A stretch of 64,000 bases of DNA, taken from contig JAFGPY010000290.1 in assembly GCA_016935955.1 (NCBI GenBank), positions 17,759 through 81,758 on the forward strand. The letters run 5' to 3'. The position numbers were made by a program, and so were the translations under genes. The DNA comes from Planctomycetota bacterium (lineage in GTDB: Bacteria; Planctomycetota; Phycisphaerae; FEN-1346; JAACEH01). The notes beneath the pieces are model-generated. The model was not told the origin of the DNA. It ran no database searches and saw only the letters and a program-made list of their open reading frames with translations. This document shows positions 33,823 through 44,249 of this stretch, piece after piece; position 1 is the stretch's first letter; every line of letters starts with the position of its first letter.

Positions 33823-34903
33823 GGCCGAGCCACTCCCCGATCTTCTCGTTGATGCGACGGGAACTGCAACTCAGCAGTTCCACCTCCTCACGGTCCAACT
33901 CCAGCGGCACGACCTGGGTCCAGCCCTGCGGCGAGATAACCACGGGCACACCGAGCGGTCCACGGAGACCGCACAGGTCGCCGTCCAGCATCACCTGTCC
34001 GGCCACGACGACCTCGTTGCCCGTCATGACCGTCTTGATCAGGTCGACCGTGACGGTGGCCGTCACGTTGGCCGTCAGGCCGCCGGCCAGTTGGGTCGCC
34101 CAGGGTTTCAGGTAGGTGCGGACGTCGGGCGGCAGCGCGTCGACGAAGGCAAAGGCCTCGGCCGGATCGTCGGAGCCTACGTGCCGCAGCATCTCGGCGG
34201 CGGCCTGTTGCAGCCGCTCATGAAAATCGGCCAGCACCGTGCCGCGCCGCATGACGGCGATGGCATCGGACAACTCGCCCTCGTCCAACCCATGAACCTT
34301 GACCGTGGACCACGCCGGAACCATGCCCATTCCGTGCTCGCCGACGACGAAGCCGCTGACGAGTTGACGACGAACGCCCAGTTCCGAGGCGATCTCGCGG
34401 CGGAAGCGCAGCGTGTCGCTGTGCCCGCCGACCCCGATCACCCGGTGGCGGCCCAGGTGCCGCGAGAAGATCGCCACGCCCAGTTCCACGGGATTGCTCA
34501 GAACGAGGACAATCTCGTGCCCTGCCCCGAGCCGGGCCAAGGCCTCGGCCTGGGCCTCGAAGATGGCGATGTTGTCAGCGGCAAGCTCGTCGCGATTCGG
34601 CAGGTGACTCCGCGATTGGGCCGGGTGCGCGCTGTCCAGAGGCGGCACCGTGCGACCGGCGGCAATGACCACAAGGTCGGCGACAACGTCCTCAGGAGTG
34701 AGGGCCACGTCCAGTTCCGGGCAGGTGCCGGCGAACGCGTCGCGAAGGTCGGTGCACAGGCCCGGCAGCGCGCGGGCACTGGGGCCCCCGGCGCGGCCGA
34801 CCAGTTGCAGCCGTTCGTGCGGCTCAAGCACCCGGTCGGCCAGCAGGTGCGTGGCGATCATCCGCCCGCACGCTCCGCTCGCTCCGACAATGGCTACGTC
34901 CAT
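33815..34903 (-). CDS. Malate/lactate dehydrogenase-family oxidoreductase
   Basis: This 362-aa NAD-dependent 2-hydroxyacid dehydrogenase-like enzyme has an N-terminal GASGACG nucleotide loop (residues 7-13), LSNPVELGV strand, GHSDTLRFRREIASELG (substrate arginine region), and catalytic His190 in VVGEHGMGMVPAWS. The family interconverts malate/oxaloacetate or lactate/pyruvate; the arginine-loop residues do not clearly tell which. I chose ATG 34903, which has AAGGGG about six nt upstream and opens directly with the first beta strand. It is coupled to the ACT-like gene and divergent from the polyphosphate kinase gene 225 nt away. Confidence 0.85.
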   Translation of the reverse strand: MDVAIVGASGACGRMIATHLLADRVLEPHERLQLVGRAGGPSARALPGLCTDLRDAFAGTCPELDVALTPEDVVADLVVIAAGRTVPPLDSAHPAQSRSHLPNRDELAADNIAIFEAQAEALARLGAGHEIVLVLSNPVELGVAIFSRHLGRHRVIGVGGHSDTLRFRREIASELGVRRQLVSGFVVGEHGMGMVPAWSTVKVHGLDEGELSDAIAVMRRGTVLADFHERLQQAAAEMLRHVGSDDPAEAFAFVDALPPDVRTYLKPWATQLAGGLTANVTATVTVDLIKTVMTGNEVVVAGQVMLDGDLCGLRGPLGVPVVISPQGWTQVVPLELDREEVELLSCSSRRINEKIGEWLGRD

Positions 34904-35128
34904 GGCTGTCCCCTTGCAGGTCAAGGGCGTCAACGCCCAGCAATGACAGGTTCGCTTTCGCGGCGTAGTTTGTCAAGCGACAAGTGGCCGCCGCCGCGTC
35001 TCACGCGGTCTTTGTCGCGGGTTTCGGTCCATTCGCTTCTTGCACGCGACCCGCTCTTTGCTTAGCATCGTGGGCACCACATCGAACGGACACCTTCAGC
35101 TTGCATCTTCACTCCGAGGAGTGCGCCT

Positions 35129-36646
35129 ATGCTCGAACTGATCGACGCCGCCAGGAGAACCTCGAAGGAACAGTACCAGAAGGCATTTCCCGACCTGGAG
35201 ATTCGCCTCGGCCAGTGCCAGCGCGCCGCCCAGGCGGCCGGCGTGCCGGTGGTCATTGTCTTTGAGGGCTGGGACGCCGCCGGCAAGGGCACGATGATCA
35301 ACCGCCTCACGCAGGGTATGGACCCGCGAGGGTTCAAGGTCCACCCGATCAGCGCCCCGAACGAAACGGAACGCTACTACCCCTGGATGTGGCGGTTCTG
35401 GAAGGCTCTTCCCACAGCGGGAACGTTCGCCATCTTCGACCGCTCGTGGTACGGTCATGTGCTGGTCGAGCGAGTCGACGGGATGATTCCCGAACCGCAA
35501 TGGCAGGAGGCCTACGAAGACATCCGCCAGTTCGAGCGGCAACTCGCCGACGACGGGGTGGTGTTGATCAAGTTCTGGCTGCACATCGATCGCAAGGAGC
35601 AGAAACGACGCTTCAAGCAGCTTCAGAAGCGAGAGGCCACGGCCTGGAAGGTCGGCAAGGTCGAGCGGCAACAGAACAGCCGCTACGACGAGTGGGCCGC
35701 GGCCGTCGAGGAGATGATCGAGCGAACGAGCACGGACGAGGCGCCGTGGACGATCGTCGAGTCGAACCAGGGACGCCATGGCCGCACGAAGGTCTTCGAG
35801 ACGGTCGTCAACGCGGTGGACCGGGAATTGCATCGCCGCGCCGCCCATCCGCCCGCGACGCCTAAACCCATGGCCGTGCCCAAGGCCGGCAAATCGCGCA
35901 GCAAGAACGTCCTGCAACGGGTCAACCTGAGCCTGTCTCTGGAGCGTGACGAGTACGACAAGCAACTCAAGAAGCTTCAGGACCGCCTGTTCACGCTGGA
36001 GCACGAGTTGTATGTCGAGCGGATTCCCGCCGTCATCGTCTACCAGGGCTGGGACGCGGCCGGCAAGGGCGGCAACATCAAGCGGCTGACTCGCGGCCTG
36101 GACCCGCGCGGGTACGAGGTCGTGCCGACCGGGCCGCCGACCAAGGAGGAACTGGCCCACCATTTCCTGTGGCGGTTCTGGGGTCGGTTGCCCAAGGCCG
36201 GCCACATCACGATCTTCGACCGGTCGTGGTACGGGCGACTGCTGGTGGAGCGGGTCGAGGGCTTCTGCACCGAGGACCAGTGGCGTCGGTCCTTCCGCGA
36301 GATCAACGAGTTCGAGCGGCAACTGGCCGAGTACGGAACGGTGATCGTCAAGTTCTGGGTGCACATCGACCGCCAGGAACAGTTGCGGCGGTTCAAGGCC
36401 CGCGAGCGTACGCCGTACAAACGGTGGAAGATCAACCAGGAAGATTGGCGCAATCGCGAAAAGTGGCGGCAATACGAAGTGGCTGTAGTGGACATGCTCG
36501 AGCAGACCAGCACGAGCCACGCACCGTGGACGATTCTCGAGTCGAACTGCAAGCTCTACGCCCGCATCAAGGCCCTGCGTACGGTCAGCGACGCGTTGAG
36601 CAAAGCGCTGCGGAAGGCTCGCAAGGCGGGCCGTCGGGAGACCTAG
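35129..36646 (+). CDS. pap: Polyphosphate:AMP phosphotransferase, two PPK2 domains
   Basis: This 505-aa cytoplasmic enzyme contains two PPK2 units in tandem, as in class II PPK2 (Pap), which phosphorylates AMP to ADP using polyphosphate. Each unit has a Walker A loop (GWDAAGKG at 47-54 and again near 307) and the Walker B-type FDRSWYG followed by LVERV. A basic linker joins them around residues 240-270. Both nucleotide motifs are intact, whereas often only one half is active. The ATG at 35129 has GAGGAG seven nt upstream. The URO-D-family gene follows after 1 nt, so translation is coupled. Confidence 0.92.
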   Translation: MLELIDAARRTSKEQYQKAFPDLEIRLGQCQRAAQAAGVPVVIVFEGWDAAGKGTMINRLTQGMDPRGFKVHPISAPNETERYYPWMWRFWKALPTAGTFAIFDRSWYGHVLVERVDGMIPEPQWQEAYEDIRQFERQLADDGVVLIKFWLHIDRKEQKRRFKQLQKREATAWKVGKVERQQNSRYDEWAAAVEEMIERTSTDEAPWTIVESNQGRHGRTKVFETVVNAVDRELHRRAAHPPATPKPMAVPKAGKSRSKNVLQRVNLSLSLERDEYDKQLKKLQDRLFTLEHELYVERIPAVIVYQGWDAAGKGGNIKRLTRGLDPRGYEVVPTGPPTKEELAHHFLWRFWGRLPKAGHITIFDRSWYGRLLVERVEGFCTEDQWRRSFREINEFERQLAEYGTVIVKFWVHIDRQEQLRRFKARERTPYKRWKINQEDWRNREKWRQYEVAVVDMLEQTSTSHAPWTILESNCKLYARIKALRTVSDALSKALRKARKAGRRET

Positions 36647-36647
36647 G

Positions 36648-37709
36648 ATGAATCGCTACGGCTTCGAACCGGATTTCGAGAACCTCCGGACCGTGCTGAT
36701 GGGCGGCCGCGGACATCGCGTGCCGAATATCGAGTTGGTCATCGACCGCGAGATCAAGGACGGCTTCCTGGGCCGCCCGGTGACGACGCTGGCCGACGAG
36801 ATCGAGTTTCGCTACCAGGCCGGGTACGACTACGCGTGGGTCAGCATCGGCATGATCGATCCGGCCGGAACGGTCAACAAGGATTTGGTGGGCAAATCCG
36901 CGGACAAGCACTTCAAGGGCAAGGACGATCGCGTCTGGGCCGACGAGCACGGCGGCGCGATCGCCACGGTGCAGGACCTGGAAGCCTACCCGTGGCCCGA
37001 CCCGGCGGCGATCGACTACTCGCCGCTGGCCGATGCCCGTAAGCTGCTGAAGCCCGGCATGAAGCTCATCGCCATCCTGGGTAAGGTGTTCACGGCGGCC
37101 TGGCAACTGCTGGGCTTCGAGCGGTTCTGCGAACTGACCTACGACGACCCCGCGCTAGTGGAGCAACTGGTCCGCCGCATCGGCGACATCCAACTGGCGG
37201 TCTTCAAACGGACGATCGAGTTCGACACGGTGGGCGCCGTCTGGGTGCCCGACGACATCGCGTACCACACGGGTACGATGCTGCCGCCGCCGTGGTTCAT
37301 CAAGCATGTGTTTCCCTACTACCGGGCGATGGGCAGGATCTGCCGCGAGGCCGGCAAGCCGTTCATCTATCACAGCGACGGCGACATGAACTGCATGCTC
37401 GACGAGATCATGGCTGCAGGATTCAACGCCCTGCATCCGATCGAGCCGGAATCGATGGACATCTACGAGGTCCGCAAGCGCGTCGGCCGCAAGCTCTGCC
37501 TGCTGGGCAATATCCGCGTGCACACGCTCTCGACGGCCAAGGCGCCGGAGATTCGCGAACTGGTCAAAAATCGCGTGCTGAATCTGGGCCACGAAGGCGC
37601 TTACTGCGTGGGATCGAGCAACTCTGTGCCCAACTACGTGCCGCTGGAGAACTACAAGACGATGCTCCAGACGAGCGCCGAGTTCGGCGTGATCGATCGC
37701 AAGCAGTGA
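36648..37709 (+). CDS. Uroporphyrinogen decarboxylase (URO-D) family protein
   Basis: This 353-aa TIM-barrel protein has landmarks KPFIYHSDGDMNCMLDEIM, GFNALHPIEPESMDIYEV and LCLLGNIRVHTLSTA, which fit the broad URO-D superfamily. The true HemE N-terminal RxxPVWxMRQAGR motif is absent. This group is closer to corrinoid-dependent methyltransferase-type or uncharacterised members that are abundant in Planctomycetota. Heme synthesis is therefore not implied. The ATG lies 1 nt after the pap stop, with GGGAG at the end of pap serving as ribosome-binding site. It converges with asnS, only 7 nt away. Confidence 0.8.
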   Translation: MNRYGFEPDFENLRTVLMGGRGHRVPNIELVIDREIKDGFLGRPVTTLADEIEFRYQAGYDYAWVSIGMIDPAGTVNKDLVGKSADKHFKGKDDRVWADEHGGAIATVQDLEAYPWPDPAAIDYSPLADARKLLKPGMKLIAILGKVFTAAWQLLGFERFCELTYDDPALVEQLVRRIGDIQLAVFKRTIEFDTVGAVWVPDDIAYHTGTMLPPPWFIKHVFPYYRAMGRICREAGKPFIYHSDGDMNCMLDEIMAAGFNALHPIEPESMDIYEVRKRVGRKLCLLGNIRVHTLSTAKAPEIRELVKNRVLNLGHEGAYCVGSSNSVPNYVPLENYKTMLQTSAEFGVIDRKQ

Positions 37710-37716
37710 GACGGCC

Positions 37717-39111
<1,395 letters not shown>

Positions 39112-39184
39112 CCTTCTCTCCACGCAGACTGCTTCAGCCTCGTCGACTCAATGGCTCCGGCGGCAACACCGATACCGAAGCCGA

Positions 39185-39760
39185 TCAGTCGAGATCAAGA
39201 ATCAGGTCATCCAGCGAACGCTTGGGGACGTGGTGCACGTCCGCGTCGTCGCGCCAGTACTTGACGCCCGTGGCATCCGTGACGGTTTCGATCTTGACGG
39301 TTTCGGCGGGGATACCCAGGGCGATAACCAACAGAATGTCGTACCGGTCGGGCAATCGCAAGGCGGCCCGCAATCCCTTGCGGTCGACGGCCCCGATCAT
39401 ACAGCCGCCGAATCCCTCCTCGACCGCGCCCAAGAGCATGCTCTGGGCGGCAATGCCATGGTCGCAGCCGGCTCCCGGAGCAACCTCCTTGTCGTGCAGG
39501 ATGACGATGTAGCCGGTCGGCCGTTCGCCTTCGGCCGGGCCCGGCCAATCCTTCAGGTAGCCAGCCCAGGCCAGGTGCGGAAAGATTGTTGCGTTGCTCT
39601 CTGGCGTACACGACAGCACAAACTTTAGCGGTTGCAGGTTGCCGCCCGATGGCGACAGGCGGGCCAAGTCGATCAGTTTGCGGAGCATGTCGCGCCCAAT
39701 CGGCCGAGTCTCGTCGAATCGCCGGTAGCTGCGGTTCTGTCTGATCAACTCGGAGAACAT
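39185..39760 (-). CDS. Nitroreductase-family FMN oxidoreductase
   Basis: This 191-aa product begins FSELIRQNRSYRRFDETRPI, the classic nitroreductase opening, followed by LARLSPSGGNLQPLKFVLS (FMN-binding segment) and LLGAVEEGFGGCMIGAVDR. Such enzymes are FMN-containing, usually dimeric NAD(P)H oxidoreductases acting on nitro compounds, quinones or unknown physiological substrates. The length is normal. The ATG at 39760 has GAGGAGGG upstream. It lies between two tRNA synthetase genes on the same strand, with 73 nt and 65 nt gaps; no functional tie is evident. Confidence 0.88.
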   Translation of the reverse strand: MFSELIRQNRSYRRFDETRPIGRDMLRKLIDLARLSPSGGNLQPLKFVLSCTPESNATIFPHLAWAGYLKDWPGPAEGERPTGYIVILHDKEVAPGAGCDHGIAAQSMLLGAVEEGFGGCMIGAVDRKGLRAALRLPDRYDILLVIALGIPAETVKIETVTDATGVKYWRDDADVHHVPKRSLDDLILDLD

Positions 39761-39825
39761 CGAAGGCCCTCCTCACTCACTTCGGCTGGGCATGACCCGC
39801 CGCGGTACCGGTTCTCAATCGACAT

Positions 39826-41550
39826 CTAGGCCTGCTGCGACTGCTGAATCTTGGCCCAGGTGTCGCGGAGCGTCACCGTGCGGTTGAAGACCGGCCGGTC
39901 GGCCGTTGAGTCCGGATCGACGCAGAAGTAGCCCAGCCGCTCGAACTGGTAGTGGCTGCCGGTGGCCGCGGCGGCCAGACACGGCTCCACCTTGCAGCCA
40001 GTGAGGACCTCCAGCGAGTTCGGATTCAGGTTGGCCCGGAAGTCCTGCCCGTCGGGCACGTCGTCGGGGTCTTCCTTCGTGAACAGGTGATCGTACAGCC
40101 GCACCTCGGCATCGGCGGCATGTGCGGCCGAAACCCAGTGCATTGTGGCCTTGACCTTGCGGCCGTCCGGAGCATCGCCCCCGCGAGTCGCCGGATCGTA
40201 GGTGCAGCGAAGCTCGGTCACCTCGCCGGTCGCGGGATTCTTGACCACGTCGGTACAGGTCACGAAGTAGGCGTACCTGAGCCGCACCTCGCGCCCCGGG
40301 GCGAGGCGGAAGAACTTCTTCGGCGGGTCTTCCATGAAGTCGTCGCGCTCGATGTACAGCTCGCGCGAGAACGGCACCTTTCGCGTGCCGGCCGCGGGGT
40401 CCTCGGGATTGTTGACCGCGTCCATCTCCTCGGTCTGCCCCTCGGGGTAGTTGGTGATGACCACCTTCAGCGGCCGCAGGACGCCCATGGCGCGCGGGGC
40501 CGTGCGGTTCAGGTCCTGCCGCAGGCAATGCTCCAGCAGCGCGATGTCCACGACGCTGTCGAACTTGTTGATACCGATGCGGCGGCAGAACTCGCGGATG
40601 GCCTCGGGCGTGTAGCCGCGACGCCGCAGGCCGGCGAGCGTCGGCATACGCGGATCGTCGAAGCCGCGGACGATGCCCGACCGCACGAACTCGATCAGCC
40701 GCCGCTTGCTCATCACCGTGTAGGTCATGTTGAGCCGCGCGAACTCGATCTGCCGCGGATGGTAGATGCCGAGCTGGTCGAGGAACCAGTCGTAGAGCGG
40801 CCGGTGGTTCTCGTACTCCAGCGAACAGAGCGAATGCGTGACGCCTTCGAGGCTGTCCTCCAGACCGTGGGCCCAGTCGTACATCGGGTAGATGCACCAG
40901 GCGTCGCCCTGGCGATGGTGCTCGGCGTGCAGAATGCGATACATGACCGGGTCGCGCATGTTCAGGTTCGGCGAGGTCATGTCGATCTTGGCCCGTAGCG
41001 TGCGCGATCCGTCAGGGAACTCCCCTGCCCTCATTCTCTGGAACAGGTCAAGGTTCTCCTCCACGCCGCGGTCGCGGTGCGGGCTGTTGCGGCCCGGCTC
41101 GGTCAGCGTGCCGCGATACTCGCGAATCTCGTCGGGCGACAGGTCGCAGACATAGGCCTTACCCTTGCGGATCAGGTCCAGGGCGTACTCGTACATCTGC
41201 TCGAAGTAGTCGGAGGCGTAGAACAGCCGGTCGTCCCAATCGGCGCCGAGCCAGTGCACGTCCTCAATGATTGCGTCGACGTACTCCTGCTCTTCCTTGG
41301 TCGGATTGGTGTCGTCGAACCGCAGGTTGAACAGGCCGCCGAAATCCTGGGCCACGCCGTAATCGATCCAGATGGCCTTGGCGTGCCCGATGTGCAGGTA
41401 CGCGTTCGGCTCGGGCGGGAACCGCGTGTGCACGCGGCCGTCGAACCGGCCCGCCTTGTTGTCTTCGATGACGGCGCTGCGGATGAAATCCAACCGCTCC
41501 GCGCCGCCGGCCGACTCCTCGTTGGTCCCTTCACGTTCTGATTCTGCCAC
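39826..41550 (-). CDS. glnS: Glutaminyl-tRNA synthetase
   Basis: This 574-aa class Ib synthetase has the HIGH motif at 53-56 ([10 protein letters not shown]), [13 protein letters not shown] strand, and the KMSKS equivalent VMSKR at 279-283. The C-terminal part carries the two-barrel anticodon domain typical of GlnRS ([20 protein letters not shown], then [11 protein letters not shown]). The [20 protein letters not shown] region is characteristic of GlnRS rather than GluRS. The start is a GTG with GAGGA eight nt upstream. Its leader, 41551-41720, carries one copy of the 28-bp repeat that recurs at 42739. Confidence 0.95.
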   Translation of the reverse strand: MAESEREGTNEESAGGAERLDFIRSAVIEDNKAGRFDGRVHTRFPPEPNAYLHIGHAKAIWIDYGVAQDFGGLFNLRFDDTNPTKEEQEYVDAIIEDVHWLGADWDDRLFYASDYFEQMYEYALDLIRKGKAYVCDLSPDEIREYRGTLTEPGRNSPHRDRGVEENLDLFQRMRAGEFPDGSRTLRAKIDMTSPNLNMRDPVMYRILHAEHHRQGDAWCIYPMYDWAHGLEDSLEGVTHSLCSLEYENHRPLYDWFLDQLGIYHPRQIEFARLNMTYTVMSKRRLIEFVRSGIVRGFDDPRMPTLAGLRRRGYTPEAIREFCRRIGINKFDSVVDIALLEHCLRQDLNRTAPRAMGVLRPLKVVITNYPEGQTEEMDAVNNPEDPAAGTRKVPFSRELYIERDDFMEDPPKKFFRLAPGREVRLRYAYFVTCTDVVKNPATGEVTELRCTYDPATRGGDAPDGRKVKATMHWVSAAHAADAEVRLYDHLFTKEDPDDVPDGQDFRANLNPNSLEVLTGCKVEPCLAAAATGSHYQFERLGYFCVDPDSTADRPVFNRTVTLRDTWAKIQQSQQA

Positions 41551-41622
41551 GACTTACGTCCTCACACTAGGATAACGATGCGGCGACGCCTCTGCGGCCG
41601 CCACAGCGGGGAGATGTTACCA

Positions 41623-41650
41623 GATTTGTTCGCGTCAGAACAGAGGATTG
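41623..41650. repeat. 28-bp direct repeat, copy 1 (glnS leader)
   Basis: Identical over 28 bases to 42739-42766, starting GATTTGTTCGCGTC. The ten bases before it match seven of ten. It lies 73-100 nt upstream of the glnS start and 70 nt past the stop of the 144-aa gene. Confidence 0.85.
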
Positions 41651-41720
41651 TCGGGGGAGCACCGACATGCAGACTGGGCCACACTCCGGGGCGTGTTCGC
41701 ATTCACAAAGACCCGGCCGC

Positions 41721-42155
41721 TCAGCCAGGGAACTCGCCCCGTCTCACTTCCACCGAACGGCATGTGATCTGTATTCCCTTCAAGCCCTTGTCGTTCTCGT
41801 CACAGATGGTCGGCATCGGCTCCAGAACCACGTGATGGACTTCCTCGCCCACCGCATCGGGAAGACTGCGCATCCGGTTTCTCCACTTGGGGAGTTCGTC
41901 GCTCGAGTTGTCGTCACAAACATGCACGGCCTGAGGCCCCTCTCCGGAATCTCCCAAGCGGCAGTCCACTCGCAGCACGCCCCAGAAACACAGATGCCAG
42001 AAGTGCACGATCCCGAACCGATCAGGCATTGACACGGTCACCACGATGTTTTCAAGGGAAGCGGAACTTCGTACGGCCACAAGAAGCGCGTCGCCGATGA
42101 CGCAGTCACCTGCAACGTCCTCACTCTTTCCCGTAAGCCGCATGTCTCTTCGCAT
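41721..42155 (-). CDS. Unrecognised 144-aa protein, paralogue of its upstream neighbour
   Basis: I do not recognise this family. The predicted soluble alpha/beta protein shares scattered blocks with the 142-aa protein encoded 58 nt upstream: LLVAV...ENIVVTVS (partner ILAVK...RDVVFTVS) and GLKGIQITCRSVEV near the C-terminus (partner GHRGIQVICQTLDI). I chose ATG 42155 since GGGAG lies six nt upstream and the length then equals its paralogue; the frame is open to 42266. Base composition is visibly less GC-rich than flanking genes. Size, isolation and paralogy are reminiscent of immunity-type or other accessory genes, but no toxin was found. Confidence 0.6.
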   Translation of the reverse strand: MRRDMRLTGKSEDVAGDCVIGDALLVAVRSSASLENIVVTVSMPDRFGIVHFWHLCFWGVLRVDCRLGDSGEGPQAVHVCDDNSSDELPKWRNRMRSLPDAVGEEVHHVVLEPMPTICDENDKGLKGIQITCRSVEVRRGEFPG

Positions 42156-42213
42156 CCGCCACTCCCGCATCACCCGTCTGACTGCGGCAATATGCCACCG
42201 TCCAGGTGCCGCC

Positions 42214-42642
42214 CTAGACATACACTGCGCCGGGATCGCTTCTGCCTTGGAATGATGATGCCGCACCTTCTATGTCCAGTGTCTGGCAGATGACCTGAAT
42301 ACCGCGATGCCCGTCGTCCTTGCTCCAACCGTAGAACAGGCCAGCGTCGATGGTCACACGATGCAGCCCATCGCCCCAATCCTCCACGTCAATGCCCATG
42401 ATTTGGTTGAAATGGGCAGGTTGATCTCCGCTGCCCACACTCTCGAACTCCAGATGACGCACACCGCCGCACTTGATGTCCCATTCCGGGGCGCTGCCGC
42501 CATCGAGACACTCTGACACCGTGAAGACAACGTCTCGCATCATCGGAGTGAACTTGACCGCCAGAATCCACCAGTCTTCGAGAAGCTGTGGATCGATCTC
42601 TGTCAGCCTTCGGATGATGGAGTCTTTGTTGTGTTTCCTCAT
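42214..42642 (-). CDS. Unrecognised 142-aa protein, paralogue of its downstream neighbour
   Basis: The family is unknown to me. It begins MRKHNKDSIIRRLTEIDPQL, with strand-rich segments after (DWWILAVKFTP, RDVVFTVSE, LHRVTIDAGLFYG). The C-terminal GHRGIQVICQTLDIEG matches GLKGIQITCRSVEV of the next gene. ATG 42642 has GGAG nine nt upstream; the frame extends to a GTG at 42663, which is less likely. Lower GC than neighbours by eye. Both paralogues sit between the two copies of the 28-bp direct repeat, suggesting they arrived or duplicated as a unit. Confidence 0.65.
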   Translation of the reverse strand: MRKHNKDSIIRRLTEIDPQLLEDWWILAVKFTPMMRDVVFTVSECLDGGSAPEWDIKCGGVRHLEFESVGSGDQPAHFNQIMGIDVEDWGDGLHRVTIDAGLFYGWSKDDGHRGIQVICQTLDIEGAASSFQGRSDPGAVYV

Positions 42643-42738
42643 GTTTCGCGGCTCCAGGACCACAAAGCCAACTTCACCCTGTAAGAATGGCTTTACCGTG
42701 CCGATGTCTCGACGGTTGTACAGGGGCAGATGGTACTG

Positions 42739-42766
42739 GATTTGTTCGCGTCAGAACAGAGGATTG
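42739..42766. repeat. 28-bp direct repeat, copy 2
   Basis: Exact match to 41623-41650, same orientation, 1,116 bp apart. It lies between the 142-aa gene start and the stop of the 143-aa gene. The similarity continues with mismatches for about 10-16 bases on the lower-coordinate side only. Confidence 0.85.
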
Positions 42767-42798
42767 CCAGAACCACTGGCCGCCTGCCAAGCTGAGAC

Positions 42799-43230
42799 TC
42801 AGCATTGGGAGTAATCAATGGACACCTTGGGGCAGGCAACATCGCAGAGCAGCTTATATGGCGCTGACTGGTGGACAAGGTCGCGGAAGCGATGCAGGCC
42901 ATCCACCGAAACACACCACTGACTCCCCCGCCCAAGGTTGAGCCGCTCATCCGTCGGCTCAAAAATCAGTGTCATACTCAACTGAAAGGGTTCGTCCTCA
43001 TCCGGAAGGATGAACTGCCGGGTCAGATCGAGTTCGAAATGTTCCCCCTTGCCCCAGTCATAGGTGCCCCATTGGTAAAGAAGCATGTCGCCGCTCTCGT
43101 TGGCAACATAGTCATCGAATCTCACTTGAGCATAGAAATCAAACATGACCTGAAGCGTATCCGAGACGGTCCGGTTGCGCCTTCTCTCCAACCGCTCAAC
43201 CAACGCGTCTTCCGATTCATTTGGCTTCAT
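42799..43230 (-). CDS. Unrecognised 143-aa protein
   Basis: I do not recognise this gene and see no signal peptide. It has an N-terminal charged helix (SEDALVERLERRRNRTVSDT), then TLQVMFDFYAQVRFDDYV, MLLYQWGTYDWGKGEHFELD and a C-terminal half with WCVSVDGLHRFRDLV. Three cysteines cluster in the last 20 residues. It is not similar to the two genes beside it although the length is almost the same. ATG 43230 is preceded by GGAGAG about ten nt away; the frame is open to 43317. The YQWGTYDWG block suggests a small beta-rich fold; an immunity or accessory role is speculation. Confidence 0.6.
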   Translation of the reverse strand: MKPNESEDALVERLERRRNRTVSDTLQVMFDFYAQVRFDDYVANESGDMLLYQWGTYDWGKGEHFELDLTRQFILPDEDEPFQLSMTLIFEPTDERLNLGRGSQWCVSVDGLHRFRDLVHQSAPYKLLCDVACPKVSIDYSQC

Positions 43231-43300
43231 GGAGGGGGACTCTCCGACCACAGAACACGTGGGTAGCGACAGCCCGAACGTCCAATGGCTGTTACAGGCC

Positions 43301-44179
43301 TTACGGTGTCCCCACACACTCGATCAACTGCTGGTCGTGGTGATGGTACAGGTTCTTGGCGGCGCGCTCGGAGCCGCGGGAACCGTATTGGCTCTCGTAA
43401 AAGTCCTGCGACGTGTCGGCGATCTTGCGGTAGTCCTTGCCGCCGGCCTTGCTCAGGGCATCGGTCATGATCCGCTCGGCCCCGGGCACGTCGTCGGTCG
43501 GATTGTGCGACCAGTAGAGGGTCGCCTTGACCTTGGCCGACTGGTTGTGCTTGGCCAGAGCATCGCGAGTGACCAGCGCCATGGCCACGTGCTCGGGATG
43601 ATTCGTGTAGCCCTTGCCCGGCTCGAAGGCGATGACCACCGTGGGCTGCTTCTCCTGGAAAATCTGCGCCAGGCGGTCTACGGGGTCGCCGGTCTCGCGC
43701 GTCCAGCGGGCTCGGATGCTCTCGACCGAATTGCTCCCGTCGCCCCGCGTCGCTCGCCACCGCGTAATGGCCGTATCCTCGTAGTCCTGTACGGCCAGCC
43801 CGTCGGGATGGGCCTTCGACGTGCCGTTGACGTAGTCGAGCATCATCGGCGTGCAGCCCAGAGTCCGCACGGCCGCCTCGAACTCCGCCTGGCGAACGTC
43901 GCCCAGGGTGCGGGTCAGGTCCTCCTTGTGGAGGTTCCAGCCGCTCTCGCCCCGGGTCAGGCAGACGACCGTCACCTCGCGGCAACAGTCGGCGGCATAG
44001 GCCAGGAGCGGCCCCACGGTGTGCTCGTCGTCGGGATGCGCCCCCACGTACACGACTACGGTATCTTCCTGAAAACGATCGAGAATCGATTCGGCAGCCA
44101 TGTCATTCCTTTCCTGCTCGCATCCCGCCAGGACCACGAGCGTAACAACGCACCATGCAACAGAGCTCCGAGCATCCAC
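43301..44179 (-). CDS. PIG-L family deacetylase, probable lipoprotein
   Basis: This 292-aa zinc-dependent N-acetylglucosaminyl deacetylase-like hydrolase has the metal-binding AHPDDE motif at 47-52 (VVYVGAHPDDEHTVG) and the later histidine in NHPEHVAMA. Starting at GTG 44179 (GGAGG nine nt upstream), the N-terminus AWCVVTLVVLAGC is a good lipobox with Cys20, which predicts a membrane-anchored enzyme. An ATG at 44101 also has a strong ribosome-binding site (AGGAAAGGA) and would give a cytoplasmic form; both may be used. Family members remove acetyl groups from amino sugars or related small molecules; the substrate here is not known. Confidence 0.85.
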   Translation of the reverse strand: MDARSSVAWCVVTLVVLAGCEQERNDMAAESILDRFQEDTVVVYVGAHPDDEHTVGPLLAYAADCCREVTVVCLTRGESGWNLHKEDLTRTLGDVRQAEFEAAVRTLGCTPMMLDYVNGTSKAHPDGLAVQDYEDTAITRWRATRGDGSNSVESIRARWTRETGDPVDRLAQIFQEKQPTVVIAFEPGKGYTNHPEHVAMALVTRDALAKHNQSAKVKATLYWSHNPTDDVPGAERIMTDALSKAGGKDYRKIADTSQDFYESQYGSRGSERAAKNLYHHHDQQLIECVGTP

Positions 44180-44219
44180 CGCCCACAGCCTCCACGTTGG
44201 TGTCAATCATGCGGTGGGC

Positions 44220-44249
44220 ATTATACTGCTGCACCCCCGACCCAGTCCA
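44220..44249 (-). promoter_or_regulatory. Promoter candidate of the PIG-L gene
   Basis: TGGACT (44249-44244) and a perfect TATAAT (44225-44220) are 18 nt apart on the minus strand. Transcription would start near 44213, which suits the GTG start at 44179. The AGCAGTATAATG string is shared with the candidate at 27476. Confidence 0.55.

Noticed and set aside
41623..42766. Integron attC sites as an explanation for the 28-bp repeats
   Set aside because: No GTTRRRY/RYYYAAC core pair or inverted-repeat structure is visible in the repeats, and there is no integrase gene in the window.
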